Assembly: GCA_947625045.1 (NCBI GenBank)
Contig: CANQMW010000005.1
Coordinates: forward strand, 1 to 64,000
Length of the DNA stretch: 64,000 bases
Source of the DNA: an uncultured Oscillospiraceae bacterium
GTDB lineage: Bacteria; Bacillota; Clostridia; Oscillospirales; Oscillospiraceae
Direction of reading: 5' to 3'
Below, piece by piece: positions 24,747-33,200 of this stretch. The notes below the pieces were generated by a model. That model searched no databases. It had not been told where the DNA came from and saw only the letters and a program-made list of their open reading frames with translations. The position numbers were made by a program, and so were the translations under genes. Within the stretch, counting starts at the first letter, position 1. Each line of letters starts with the position of its first letter.

Positions 24747-26327
24747 TTATATCTCCTCCGTGATTTCCGTGCCGTTGCGGAAGCGGAACACCAGCCGGCC
24801 GTCGGCATGGATCGTGACGTGGTCCACGGTGGCGGTCCAGAGGGCCGGATCGAATTCCAGCGGGAGAGTGTCCAGCGCATAGACGGCAAAGAGGAAGCCG
24901 CTGATCTCATTGGCCTGTATTTGCCGCCGCTCCCGCCTTTTCCGCAATGTATCATACCGGCTCTGCAGCTTCTCATACCGCGCCGTCAAGGCGTCATATC
25001 GGGCTGCGTATTCGGCTTGGTCCATAGCCCTGGCGGCGTTTTCCCTAACGCAGTTCTCCACCAGTCCCGCTACTACTGTGATCTCTTGCCGGAGCTGGGC
25101 TTGCTCCTTGTCCAGGGCAGAACAGTCCGCCAGCGCATGGAGGATCAGTCTGCCATCCTCCAGCAACGCCTCCCGGTCCGCCAGCAGTCGGCTCAGGGCC
25201 GCGATGAAGTGCTCCTTCAGGTCATCCTCGTACAGATGGGGCGTCCGGCATTTGTGCTCGCCCTTGAACTTGGCGTTGCACTGCCAGATGGTCCGTCGGT
25301 ACTTGCTGGTGGAGTGCCACACTTTGGAGCCGTAGGTCTCTCCGCAGTCGCCGCATACCAGCTTTCCCGCGAAGGGGCTGCTGCACACCGTGCGCCTGTC
25401 GCTGTCCCGCCGCCGGGCAAGCTCCAGCTGCACCTTCTCCCATTCCTCCGGCAGGATGATGGCCGGGTGGCTGTGCTCCACATAGTATTGGGGCACCTCG
25501 CCCTCGTTCACCTTCATTTTCTTCTGCAGGAAATCCACGGTGAACCGCTTTTGAAGCAGAGCGGAGCCCTTGTATTTCTCGTTGCGGAGGATGCTCTCCA
25601 CCGTCTGCCGCCGCCAGATATCTTTCCCTGCCGGGGTCGGGATGGCTTGCCCCGTCAGCCGTTTGGCGATGGCGTTGGTGGACAGGCCGGAGATGAACAT
25701 CCGGTAGATGTTCCGGACGATCTCCGCCTCCTCCGGCACGATCTCCGGCAGGCCATTCTCTCCCTTGCGATATCCCAGGAAATGGCCGTATGGCAGGCTG
25801 ACCTTTCCGTCCGCGAACCGTTTGCGCTGGCCCCAGGTGACGTTTTCGGAGATGCTCCTGCTCTCCTCCTGGGCCAAGCTGGACATGATAGTGAGCAGCA
25901 GCTCGCCCTTGCCGTCAAAGGTGTAGATGTTCTCTTTCTCAAAGAAGCATTCGCAGCCAGCATCTTTGAGTTTGCGGATGATGGTGAGGCTGTCCACGGT
26001 GTTGCGGGCAAAGCGGCTGACACTCTTTGTGACGATGAGGTCTATCTTGCCGTCCAAGGCGTCCGCGACCATGCGGTTGAAGCCATCCCGGTTCTTGGTA
26101 TTCAGGCCGGTAATGCCCTCGTCCGCATAGACGCCCACGAACTGCCAGTCGGGGTGGGCTTGGATGTACTGGGTGTAGTAATCCACCTGGGCCTCATAGC
26201 TGGTATACTGCTCGTCGCTGTCCGTGGACACGCGGGCGTACCCAGCCACGCGGCGCTTGGCGGTCGAAGCAAGCGTTGATTTGGCGTGTATGGGCCTGGT
26301 GGCGGGGATGACGGTCACATTAGGCAT
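24747..26327 (-). CDS. Large serine recombinase
   Basis: 526-aa site-specific recombinase. The N-terminal resolvase domain (about 25-170) has AGYARVSTDSDEQ with the catalytic Ser, DEGITGLNTKNRDGFNRM and TKSVSRFARNTVDSL. The recombinase domain follows (GYRKGENGLPEIVPEEAEIV), then the zinc ribbon (CGDCGETYGS...CRTPH) and a coiled-coil (about 390-460). Its start overlaps the stop of the second recombinase gene by 8 nt. The pair probably acts together to integrate and excise the element. Confidence 0.95.
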   Translation of the reverse strand: MPNVTVIPATRPIHAKSTLASTAKRRVAGYARVSTDSDEQYTSYEAQVDYYTQYIQAHPDWQFVGVYADEGITGLNTKNRDGFNRMVADALDGKIDLIVTKSVSRFARNTVDSLTIIRKLKDAGCECFFEKENIYTFDGKGELLLTIMSSLAQEESRSISENVTWGQRKRFADGKVSLPYGHFLGYRKGENGLPEIVPEEAEIVRNIYRMFISGLSTNAIAKRLTGQAIPTPAGKDIWRRQTVESILRNEKYKGSALLQKRFTVDFLQKKMKVNEGEVPQYYVEHSHPAIILPEEWEKVQLELARRRDSDRRTVCSSPFAGKLVCGDCGETYGSKVWHSTSKYRRTIWQCNAKFKGEHKCRTPHLYEDDLKEHFIAALSRLLADREALLEDGRLILHALADCSALDKEQAQLRQEITVVAGLVENCVRENAARAMDQAEYAARYDALTARYEKLQSRYDTLRKRRERRQIQANEISGFLFAVYALDTLPLEFDPALWTATVDHVTIHADGRLVFRFRNGTEITEEI

Positions 26328-27600
26328 GGCGGCGATTCCTTTCTATGGTTTTCCGGCGGGCCTGCTCACGCATCTCCTCCGTCCAGGATTCGGAGCGGGA
26401 GCGGTCCTGCCAGCGTTTAACGATTTCAGAGCCGTTGACAAGGGTGAACACCAGCGTGTTGTCCTGCTCGGCCCGTATAGCCGTTATCTCACCGAGAGGG
26501 GCAACCAGGTTGGCCAGAGCCGTCAGCACATCCTCCGGGACGGCCTTGGACTCCGGACAGGCAGATTTGCCCAGGGTGCTGTAGGTCCGGCATATCCACA
26601 GCTTTTTCCCGTTGGCTGTTCGCCGATTGTACTTCGCACCGCAGCACCCACAGGTGATCATGCCCGTGAAGGGCGATGCGACAGAAGGAGGATGCGTATT
26701 CCCGAACCGCTGGGCGCGTCTTGCCCGTTCCTCCTGTACCGCCTGGTAGACCTCCATTGGGATGATGGCTTCATGGAACCCCTCTACATGGTACATGGGC
26801 TTCTCTCCATGATTGTTCAGGGTCCTTTTGGTGATGTGATTCTCCCGGTATTTTTTCTGGAGCAAAAGGTTCCCCGTGTAACAGTAGTTGGATAGCACCT
26901 TCATCACGGTGCCGACCCGCCAGGGGTAGCCATCCTTCGTGGTGATTCCGTCCTCATTCAGCGCCTTGCAGATAGCCGCATAGCCCATGCCTGAGAGGTA
27001 GTCGGAAAAGATGCGTTTCACGACCTCCGCTTCCTCCGGGATGATCTTGTACTCGCCATCCTGAAGCCTGTAACCCAGCATATTGCCGACCCAAGGGCGT
27101 CCAGCCTCGAAGTTTCTCCGTATCCGCCACAACTGGTTCTCGCTGGCGGAGCGGCTCTCCTCCTGGGCGTAGCTGGCCAGGATCGTCATCATCAGCTCAC
27201 CGTCCGCGCTCATGGTGTGGATGTTCTGCTCCTCGAAGTACACATCCACGCCCAGCCCTTTCATCTCCCGCACTGTCCCCAGCAGCGTTACGGTGTTCCG
27301 GGCAAGGCGGGAGATGCTCTTGGTGATGACCATATCCACCTCGCCGGCCCGGCAGGCAGCCAGAAGCCGCTGAAAGCCCTCGCGGGCATCCTTCGTCCCC
27401 GTGATGGCCTCGTCCGCGTATACACCAGCATACTGCCAGCCGGGGTGCTTTTGGATCATGTCGCTGTAGTAGCTGACTTGGGCCGAGAGGGAGTGGAGCA
27501 TGGCGTCCTTGCCGGAGGACACCCTGGCATAGGCGGCCACCCGCGTGAGCCTGGGCAGCGGCGCCGCCGGGAACTGTATTTGTGCAACTGTGCGCTCCAT
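26320..27600 (-). CDS. Large serine recombinase, second of a tandem pair
   Basis: 426-aa relative of the downstream recombinase but without its coiled-coil tail. Resolvase domain: AAYARVSSGKDAMLHSL with catalytic Ser, DEAITGTKDAREGFQRL and TKSISRLARNTVTLL. Recombinase domain: YKIIPEEAEVVKRIF. Zinc ribbon: CGCCGAKYNRRTANGKKLWIC. The start at 27600 has GGGAGG 5-6 nt upstream. Two adjacent, diverged large serine recombinases are a known arrangement in clostridial elements. Confidence 0.95.
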   Translation of the reverse strand: MERTVAQIQFPAAPLPRLTRVAAYARVSSGKDAMLHSLSAQVSYYSDMIQKHPGWQYAGVYADEAITGTKDAREGFQRLLAACRAGEVDMVITKSISRLARNTVTLLGTVREMKGLGVDVYFEEQNIHTMSADGELMMTILASYAQEESRSASENQLWRIRRNFEAGRPWVGNMLGYRLQDGEYKIIPEEAEVVKRIFSDYLSGMGYAAICKALNEDGITTKDGYPWRVGTVMKVLSNYCYTGNLLLQKKYRENHITKRTLNNHGEKPMYHVEGFHEAIIPMEVYQAVQEERARRAQRFGNTHPPSVASPFTGMITCGCCGAKYNRRTANGKKLWICRTYSTLGKSACPESKAVPEDVLTALANLVAPLGEITAIRAEQDNTLVFTLVNGSEIVKRWQDRSRSESWTEEMREQARRKTIERNRRHA

Positions 27601-27611
27601 ACGCGCCTCCC

Positions 27612-27902
27612 TCAAAGTATCTTGAATGTGTCGCTCTCGCCCGTCAGGACCGAGATCATCACCTTCGCGCCCAGGCGAAAGCCCAGGATGAACCGCTCCC
27701 GTTCCGATATGTCTATCGTCTGAAGCTGGGCGGAGGAGAGCTGGTCCATGAGCGCAGCGTGCTCCGGACCGAGAAGTTTTCGTATCTCATCCGACAGGCG
27801 TGTGACCTGGGCCAGCGCCTTCCCGCATTCCGAACCGCGCCGGAACTCCATCGCAATGGGCGTTATCTCCCCATAGTAGAGATCGCTCAGGATGTCGTCC
27901 AT
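27612..27902 (-). CDS. Small recombinase-associated protein (DUF6809-like)
   Basis: 96 aa, helical and charged, starting MDDILSDLYYGEITPI and ending in a hydrophobic segment FILGFRLGAKVMISVL. It resembles small proteins annotated DUF6809 that precede serine recombinases in clostridial elements; I recognise the pattern but cannot check the family. It ends 12 nt before the recombinase start. Confidence 0.65.
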   Translation of the reverse strand: MDDILSDLYYGEITPIAMEFRRGSECGKALAQVTRLSDEIRKLLGPEHAALMDQLSSAQLQTIDISERERFILGFRLGAKVMISVLTGESDTFKIL

Positions 27903-27962
27903 GTGGTGGCCTCCTTTGTATCAATTTGGGTCACCACATGTTCGCTCTGACGGGCGGGGATA

Positions 27963-28106
27963 TCAAGCGGTCTCGGCAAAAATACTAGCCGAAGATAGGC
28001 CGTACTTTTTGTTCAGGATAGCCCGTGCCTGGCGGTATTCCCCCTCGGTGAAAACGCCCTCGTCCATCATGGTACGCAGCATGGCCAGAGAGGCGCGGTA
28101 GAGCAT
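27963..28106 (-). CDS. Short SHOCT-like protein
   Basis: 47 aa from the ATG at 28106; a TTG at 28148 would give 61 aa and no good ribosome site exists for either. The sequence MLRTMMDEGVFTEGEYRQARAILNKKYG is the SHOCT-type short helical pair seen next to recombinases in related elements. The frame is open further upstream but that part is antisense-like Pro/Arg-rich shadow of the Zn-finger gene and is not counted. Confidence 0.6.
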   Translation of the reverse strand: MLYRASLAMLRTMMDEGVFTEGEYRQARAILNKKYGLSSASIFAETA

Positions 28107-28125
28107 GAGGTTGGCGGGCGCGTAT

Positions 28126-28500
28126 TTATCCCGGCTGTCGGGACGCAACGTAGCAGGCCCGGCAGCAATATTTTCTGTCCTTGTTCCCATAGCTCTGAAA
28201 CTCCTTTCCGCAGTGCTGGCAGGTGAGGGTGTAGTAGGCCCGCCGGTGGACGGCCTCCGGGTGGCTGTTCCACCAGGCCATGCGGCAGGCGTCACAGCAG
28301 AACAGCTTTTCCCGGCGGCAGGGGTCTGCCTGTATCGTCCGGCCACACTGTTTGCAGCAACGCTCCTCCTGCGGCATGGGGTGCCGGTGGATGTAGGAGC
28401 GGACGGTCCCTGCCGACAGCCCCAGGGCCGCGGCGATGGAGGAGGGGCTGTGCCCCTCCAGCCGCATATTGTGTATGGCAATCTGCTCTTGCGGTGTCAT
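28126..28500 (-). CDS. HTH protein with two zinc-knuckle motifs
   Basis: 124 aa. The N-terminus is a sigma-like helix-turn-helix (IAIHNMRLEGHSPSSIAAALGLS, then VRSYIHRH). After it come CKQCGRTI and CCDACRMAWW, then CQHCGKEF and CCRACYVA: four Cys pairs suitable for two zinc sites. Probably a DNA-binding accessory protein of the element. It ends the reading of the capsid-side operon before the SHOCT-like gene. Confidence 0.75.
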   Translation of the reverse strand: MTPQEQIAIHNMRLEGHSPSSIAAALGLSAGTVRSYIHRHPMPQEERCCKQCGRTIQADPCRREKLFCCDACRMAWWNSHPEAVHRRAYYTLTCQHCGKEFQSYGNKDRKYCCRACYVASRQPG

Positions 28501-28527
28501 GGGTATGTGCCCCTCCTCTCCGCGGCG

Positions 28528-29547
28528 TCAGCTCTTGCGCTGCAGCGTCTTGATGGCCTCCGGGAGCACGAGCCTAGCGTCCACCCGCTCGGAGGCGATG
28601 AACTTCACCTGGCCGTGATCCGCCAGGACCTCCGCCAGCCGCTTCATGACCCGCTTGCCCCTATCACCGATCCAGTAGTAACCGAAGTCGCCGAACAGAG
28701 CGGGGATGCTGCCGGGGATACCGGCGGGGTCCTCATCGTCCAGCCATTTGGTGGTGTAGACCGGATAGCCAAACAGCCGCTCCGGCTCCTCATCGGTGGG
28801 GGACGATTTCCAAGCGTACTTCCCGTTGTGGTACTTGAGCTTGCGAAGCTGCCGGTAGGCGGCATCCGAGATCAGCCACACGGCGTTCTTGCGATATACC
28901 TCCTTGACGGAGTACATCAGGTCGATCATATCGTCCAGGGTAATGGTGTCTGCCCGCTCGGTCACAGCGCCTACAGGGGCCTGTTGGATAAGGCCGGTGG
29001 GTCGGCCGGCGCTCTTGCCGGTGAGGAATGCCTCCTCCTCGGCCTCGCCGAACCGCTCCGCAAAGTGCTGGCGGATGTAGCCCTCCAGGTCCACGCCGCC
29101 GTCCTCCAGCAGCTCGTCCGAGAGGATGATGGATGTTGCCAGCTTATGGGCCCGGATGACCACCTGGCCAAAGTTGGTGTCAGAAGTGGGGACCTCCTCG
29201 CCCTCTGTGACCCAGCCGGCGCTGCCGCCGCCCAGGTTGACGGGCAGCTTCAGATCCTTGGTGGTGTGGATGGTGTGGCCGAGCCGACGAAGTACATTCT
29301 TGTCCTTCAGCGCCTCCACCAGCGTGTCCTCATAGGTGTCGGGGACCAGGTAACCGCCGGAGCCGTCGCTGCCCTCCTTCAGAGCGGCGCTGGGCATGCC
29401 GGTGTGCATGGTCTCCCAGAAAGCTGTGCTGTAGGCTTGCGCCTTCTTCCAGGCTTCGGCGCTCTCATCCTGCCGCCGGCCATAGACCTCCTGGTCCATC
29501 GCCTCCAGCTCCTTGAGCAGGTCCTCTGCCGTTCTCATTCCGTACAT
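28528..29547 (-). CDS. HK97-type phage major capsid protein
   Basis: 339 aa. SGGYLVPDTYEDTLVEALKD, the beta-rich N-arm, VVIRAHKLATSIILSDELLED and FGDFGYYWIGDRG are characteristic of HK97-fold capsid subunits. The usual ~100-residue N-terminal scaffold (delta) domain is reduced to about 60 helical residues. The start at 29547 has GGAGG 8 nt upstream. No portal, protease or terminase accompanies it. It may form a shell for a satellite, be packaged by a helper phage, or act as an encapsulin-like compartment; no cargo is evident. Confidence 0.9.
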   Translation of the reverse strand: MYGMRTAEDLLKELEAMDQEVYGRRQDESAEAWKKAQAYSTAFWETMHTGMPSAALKEGSDGSGGYLVPDTYEDTLVEALKDKNVLRRLGHTIHTTKDLKLPVNLGGGSAGWVTEGEEVPTSDTNFGQVVIRAHKLATSIILSDELLEDGGVDLEGYIRQHFAERFGEAEEEAFLTGKSAGRPTGLIQQAPVGAVTERADTITLDDMIDLMYSVKEVYRKNAVWLISDAAYRQLRKLKYHNGKYAWKSSPTDEEPERLFGYPVYTTKWLDDEDPAGIPGSIPALFGDFGYYWIGDRGKRVMKRLAEVLADHGQVKFIASERVDARLVLPEAIKTLQRKS

Positions 29548-29589
29548 AGTGTTTACCTCCAAAATGTAATTTGTGTTTTTGCTTGGCTG

Positions 29590-29829
29590 TCAGGGGGTGC
29601 CGTAGAATACGAGCACCTCAAAGCCGAGCGCCTCAAGATACTTTTTTCGCCGGACCTGCTTTGGGCTGAGGCCCCTCTTGGGGTCCTGCAGCTCCACGAA
29701 CACAATCCGGCCGCCGGGCTTCCGTATGAAGCGGTCCGGAGGGCCATCCTCGCTGAAGCTCAGGAACTTGCAGGCCAGGTCCTCCTCGCTCATCGCAGCC
29801 CACACCTTTAAACGCTTGTCCTCATTCAT
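29590..29829 (-). CDS. VRR-NUC domain nuclease
   Basis: 79-aa stand-alone VRR-NUC protein, a PD-(D/E)xK-fold Holliday-junction or flap nuclease type. Features: FLSFSEDGPPDRFI with the catalytic Asp, then GGRIVFVELQDPKRGLSPKQ with the E-x-Q(K) active-site element, and YLEALGFEVLVFYG. GGAGG lies 8 nt before the ATG at 29829. Phage and satellite genomes often carry one next to replication genes, as here. Confidence 0.88.
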   Translation of the reverse strand: MNEDKRLKVWAAMSEEDLACKFLSFSEDGPPDRFIRKPGGRIVFVELQDPKRGLSPKQVRRKKYLEALGFEVLVFYGTP

Positions 29830-29857
29830 GTTCTGATCCTCCATACGATGGTTTTGC

Positions 29858-30097
29858 TCACAGGTACTGGTTGATGGGCACCTTGAAGCGGCTGTTGTAG
29901 TAGTTGACCAGCTCGCCGAAGGTGCCAAAGTAGTGGCCGCTGCCCATGTACTCCACGCACCAGTGGGGGTTGTCCTTGTCGTTGCAGTACATGATGATGG
30001 CGGCGTTGTCCTCGTCCTGGGGGATGATCTTGAAAACGGAATACCGCTCCAGATCCAGCCCCTTCCACAGATACCGCGACAGATCTTCCTCCTGCAT
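29858..30097 (-). CDS. Hypothetical protein of the phage-like element
   Basis: 79 aa from ATG 30097 (AAGGAGG about 7 nt upstream). Acidic and aromatic-rich, one domain (WKGLDLERYSVFKI, PHWCVEYMGSGHYFG). No family recognised. It starts 5 nt after the preceding gene stops, so it belongs to the same operon. Confidence 0.7.
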   Translation of the reverse strand: MQEEDLSRYLWKGLDLERYSVFKIIPQDEDNAAIIMYCNDKDNPHWCVEYMGSGHYFGTFGELVNYYNSRFKVPINQYL

Positions 30098-30101
30098 ATC
30101 C

Positions 30102-30461
30102 TCACCTCCTTCCCAACAGGCTGCCATACTTCATATGGAACAGGTTGTCCCTGTCGGCGCGGCCGCTGGCGATCAGGCTGTTGGAATAATCCAGCAATTC
30201 CTCCATGACCTCGCCTATCGCCTCCGCGCTCCGCCCGACATCGTGGACAGTCTTCACGATGATGCAGTCCGGCGGAGTCTCGCCGAACCATAGATAGAGC
30301 GTAGCTGGGCCCTTGCGATTGGCACGGGCCACACCGCTGACCTCCACGTTAAAGCCGTTGCCAAAATCCCGGTACAGACACTTCTCAAAGTCGATGTGCC
30401 GGATCTGGTATTCTTTCCCGAGAGCTTTTTTCAGCTCCGGAAGTGATGGATTCTTGGACAT
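30102..30461 (-). CDS. Hypothetical protein of the phage-like element
   Basis: 119 aa, no signal or TM segment. It opens with a helix (NPSLPELKKALGKEYQIRHI) and continues with a beta-rich core (NGFNVEVSGV, ATLYLWFGETPPDCIIVKTV) and a C-terminal helix. No family recognised. It lies between the primase-helicase and the next small gene. Confidence 0.7.
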   Translation of the reverse strand: MSKNPSLPELKKALGKEYQIRHIDFEKCLYRDFGNGFNVEVSGVARANRKGPATLYLWFGETPPDCIIVKTVHDVGRSAEAIGEVMEELLDYSNSLIASGRADRDNLFHMKYGSLLGRR

Positions 30462-30507
30462 ATGGGTAACCTCCTCTGTGATTTAAATGCCAATCAAAGC
30501 ATGCCGA

Positions 30508-32832
30508 TCAAAGCGGGATAATCGGCTCAAACCCGGGCTTCAGTTTCAGCCCGTAATAGCACGCCCCAGCCGACGTTTTTCGCCAGTTGTAACCTGCCCC
30601 GGTCAGCGCCGCTTTGAAATCGCCTGTTCCCCGCGCCCATTCGTGCTTGTTGGCGCAGTGTGTCCTGTATGCGTCATAAAGATCGCCGGCCTTCTGCTCA
30701 TATTCTGGTGAGACATTGCAGCATTCTTCAATGAACGCGCTCAGCCAGTCGTTATCGAGGTAGTATTCTTCAATGGCGCGCTTGACGCATTCAGGTGGTT
30801 CGATGTGGTACTTCGCCGCAATGAACTTCTTTGCTCCTTCGATGATCCACGTCAGGATCGCACCTCCGCAATGCTCAAACAGGTACTCCGTGTAATTCAG
30901 GACCTCGCCTTGCATACCCCGGAATCGGGCATTGAACGGAATTACTACCAGCCGGTCCCATGTGCCCTTGTCATTGGTCCCGACCTTCGGCAGGTGGTTC
31001 GTGTATAAGACCGTTGTGTGCGAGGGTTTGAATTGGAACGGGTCCTTATATTTCTTTTCCGCATGTATGTAGTCGACGCTAGATATTCTCTTTACTGCGG
31101 CGGTATCGAGTCGCATACCTTCTTCCAGCTCTGCGGCGATAACAAGCCGTTTGCCGCGTAGCTCAGCGTACTCTGGGTTTTTATTCTTGCGGCAGCTCAC
31201 CGTCAGCGTCTCCGCAGACAGGCTCCCGGAATAATCGCCCAACACTCGGGCCTTCGAGTTGTAATAGGTACTTTTCCCGTTGCCGCCCCTGCCATATGCG
31301 AGACCTAGTTTTTCCTGGTACACATTGCCGACGGCCTCCATGCCGGAACTGATCTGCAAATATTCCTCCAGATCCCGGTCATTACTGGTCGCACGATTAA
31401 GGAAGTCCTGCCAGTCGTCCATACCGTCAAGGGACGGAGAAACAGCCGTCATTTTGGTAATAAGGTCCTGCGGGTCGTGAGGGTGGAGCCTTCCCGTCCG
31501 CAGGTCGACGGTCCCGGCAGGTGTGTTCAGCTTGAAACCGTCTCTGTCCAGATCCTCGACATTGACTTCAACGGCGGGCCGAGCTTCGGTCAGGGTCGCA
31601 GCGATACGGCTCGAACTGCGCCTGTCCAGAACGAACGTGCGGAAATTCTTTGCAGCCTTTTCCTCCTCTTTCGCTGCTGTTTCCTTTTCGTCATCGCCAG
31701 CCTCGATCGCCGTGTCCAGATGAGCACGGGCGGTTTTCAGCATTTTTCGGGCTTCGATGAGCTGTCGGTCCGTCAGCTCCTGTGCCAGCTTCTGTGCCTG
31801 CAATTCGCTTTCGACCCACTTCTTGCCGTCATACACAAGCCATTTCGTCGCGGAACTGTATCGTATTTTCTCGCCATACTGCTCCACAAAAACCCTCGCC
31901 TGCCCAACGTCGGTATAATCAGGGGGGACAAGACTTTGTGCGAACTCCTGTGCCGCATATTCCGGCGGGGAGAGATAGTCAGGGGCCGGCAAAACTTTTT
32001 CGCGGTACGCCTTCAGTGCGCTGTCCCATATCGTCTGTAGCTCCTTGTCATCAAGAGGCTGCTCGCATTTGGAAGCCGTCTGCAAAAACGCCTCGTTGGC
32101 TGCGCCATCGTCGTCACCGTATTTTTTCAGAAGGGACAATGCTATGCTTGCAAGTGTGCTATTGCGCCGCCCTATGGGGATAACGCCGCTGATCTTCTGC
32201 CTGGCAGCCTTTGCCTCTTGTGTGGGCTGCTCTGGCAATCTGTAGATCTCTGCTAACGCTAACAGATCCGCTTTGTTGCAGACTGCGTCGTAATCGGTAT
32301 AGCTATCGATCAGGCCTTTGTCTGTTCCGAAAAACACTCTGTCGGCATTGATACAGCCGGCATCGCTCTGGTTGAACATTGCGATCAAGGCGCCTTGTAT
32401 ACGGTCACGCTCCGCACGGTCGGTGATTGCCTCATCACAGATAACAGCAATACGAAACCGGCAGTGCTCTGGGGTGCTGTTGAACGTTTCGTACATGAAT
32501 GCCGGCTTCAGATTGTGTTCCGCAAGAACGGCAGCAACATGCTCCGGCGTTTCCTTTGGGGCACCCTCATTCTCATTGTCGACATCGACCATGAAAACAG
32601 TCTGCAGGGAAAAATCATCGACATTCGTGCCCTTATACCCTTTTGCACTGCTTTTCGCAGAAAACGGGGTCACGCCTGGCTGGATTGTGCGACCCGCTGT
32701 CAGGCAGTCAGCTATCTGCCTCACGGACAGATCCTTGATGCTTGCAGACTTGGTGAAACGCTTCTTTATTCCGCCGATCTCCGCCTTTGTTGGCTTACAT
32801 TTATATTTGACGGCATCAACGTGAAGCAACAT
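30508..32832 (-). CDS. P4-family phage/plasmid primase-helicase
   Basis: 774-aa replication protein. The N-terminal third is primase-polymerase-like (VFMVDVDNENEGAP, FRIAVICDEAI). A long helical linker follows (340-420), then a D5_N-like region and the superfamily 3 helicase with Walker A GLAYGRGGNGKST and B-like RLVIAAELEEG, and TTVLYTNHLPKV as the sensor region. The start at 32832 has GGAGGG upstream and overlaps the excisionase gene by 17 nt. GC content is visibly lower than the host chromosome. Confidence 0.9.
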   Translation of the reverse strand: MLLHVDAVKYKCKPTKAEIGGIKKRFTKSASIKDLSVRQIADCLTAGRTIQPGVTPFSAKSSAKGYKGTNVDDFSLQTVFMVDVDNENEGAPKETPEHVAAVLAEHNLKPAFMYETFNSTPEHCRFRIAVICDEAITDRAERDRIQGALIAMFNQSDAGCINADRVFFGTDKGLIDSYTDYDAVCNKADLLALAEIYRLPEQPTQEAKAARQKISGVIPIGRRNSTLASIALSLLKKYGDDDGAANEAFLQTASKCEQPLDDKELQTIWDSALKAYREKVLPAPDYLSPPEYAAQEFAQSLVPPDYTDVGQARVFVEQYGEKIRYSSATKWLVYDGKKWVESELQAQKLAQELTDRQLIEARKMLKTARAHLDTAIEAGDDEKETAAKEEEKAAKNFRTFVLDRRSSSRIAATLTEARPAVEVNVEDLDRDGFKLNTPAGTVDLRTGRLHPHDPQDLITKMTAVSPSLDGMDDWQDFLNRATSNDRDLEEYLQISSGMEAVGNVYQEKLGLAYGRGGNGKSTYYNSKARVLGDYSGSLSAETLTVSCRKNKNPEYAELRGKRLVIAAELEEGMRLDTAAVKRISSVDYIHAEKKYKDPFQFKPSHTTVLYTNHLPKVGTNDKGTWDRLVVIPFNARFRGMQGEVLNYTEYLFEHCGGAILTWIIEGAKKFIAAKYHIEPPECVKRAIEEYYLDNDWLSAFIEECCNVSPEYEQKAGDLYDAYRTHCANKHEWARGTGDFKAALTGAGYNWRKTSAGACYYGLKLKPGFEPIIPL

Positions 32833-33004
32833 AGGTTTTCCCTCCACTCCGCAAGTATTCAGCGAAGGCCTCCCGGACGATATAGCACCGATTGCCGACC
32901 TGTATGACCGGGAACGCCCCGCGTTTCACAAGGGTCCGAATCGTGAATTCTGGGACCTGAAACTCCTTGGCTGTTTCCTTTATCGTCAGCGTTGGCTTTT
33001 CCAT
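32816..33004 (-). CDS. Excisionase-like HTH protein
   Basis: 62-aa MerR/Xis-type winged helix: LTIKETAKEFQVPEFTIRTLV, then RGAFPVIQVGNRCYIVREAF. First gene of the minus-strand operon, behind a strong promoter. It could be recombination directionality factor or an early regulator. Confidence 0.85.
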   Translation of the reverse strand: MEKPTLTIKETAKEFQVPEFTIRTLVKRGAFPVIQVGNRCYIVREAFAEYLRSGGKTYVASR

Positions 33005-33071
33005 GGCTACGCCCCCTCTCGCTCTCATTTGACTTGTGCGCCCCTAACCTGAACGCAATTCATCTGATGTT

Positions 33072-33100
33072 ACAATATCACAATCATATTGAGTTGTCAA
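33072..33100 (-). promoter_or_regulatory. Early promoter of element, with internal palindrome
   Basis: Minus strand: TTGACA (33095-33100), 17-nt spacer, TATTGT (33072-33077). CAATAT/ATATTG (33073-33078 and 33086-33091) forms an inverted repeat inside the promoter, a likely repressor operator. Confidence 0.8.
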
Positions 33101-33136
33101 GAGGGGAAATGAATTTAATTCAGGTGAAACTTGTTA

Positions 33137-33165
33137 TTGCAATCTCAATCTTGTTGTGGCATAAT
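33137..33165 (+). promoter_or_regulatory. Promoter of the XRE repressor gene
   Basis: TTGCAA (33137-33142), 17-nt spacer, CATAAT (33160-33165). It diverges from the early promoter 37 bp away, giving the layout of a lysogeny switch. Confidence 0.75.
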
Positions 33166-33200
33166 AGCGTTAAGGAACTCGAAGGGAGCCACGGTATCTT

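Noticed and set aside
28149..28481. Upstream two-thirds of the 172-codon frame ending at 27963
   Set aside because: It overlaps the HTH/zinc-knuckle gene in another frame and has shadow composition. Only the last ~47 codons look real.
29830..30291. Upstream part of the frame ending in the VRR-NUC domain
   Set aside because: It overlaps two believable small genes and is Thr/Ser/Arg-rich; a GGAGG-backed ATG at 29829 starts the nuclease.
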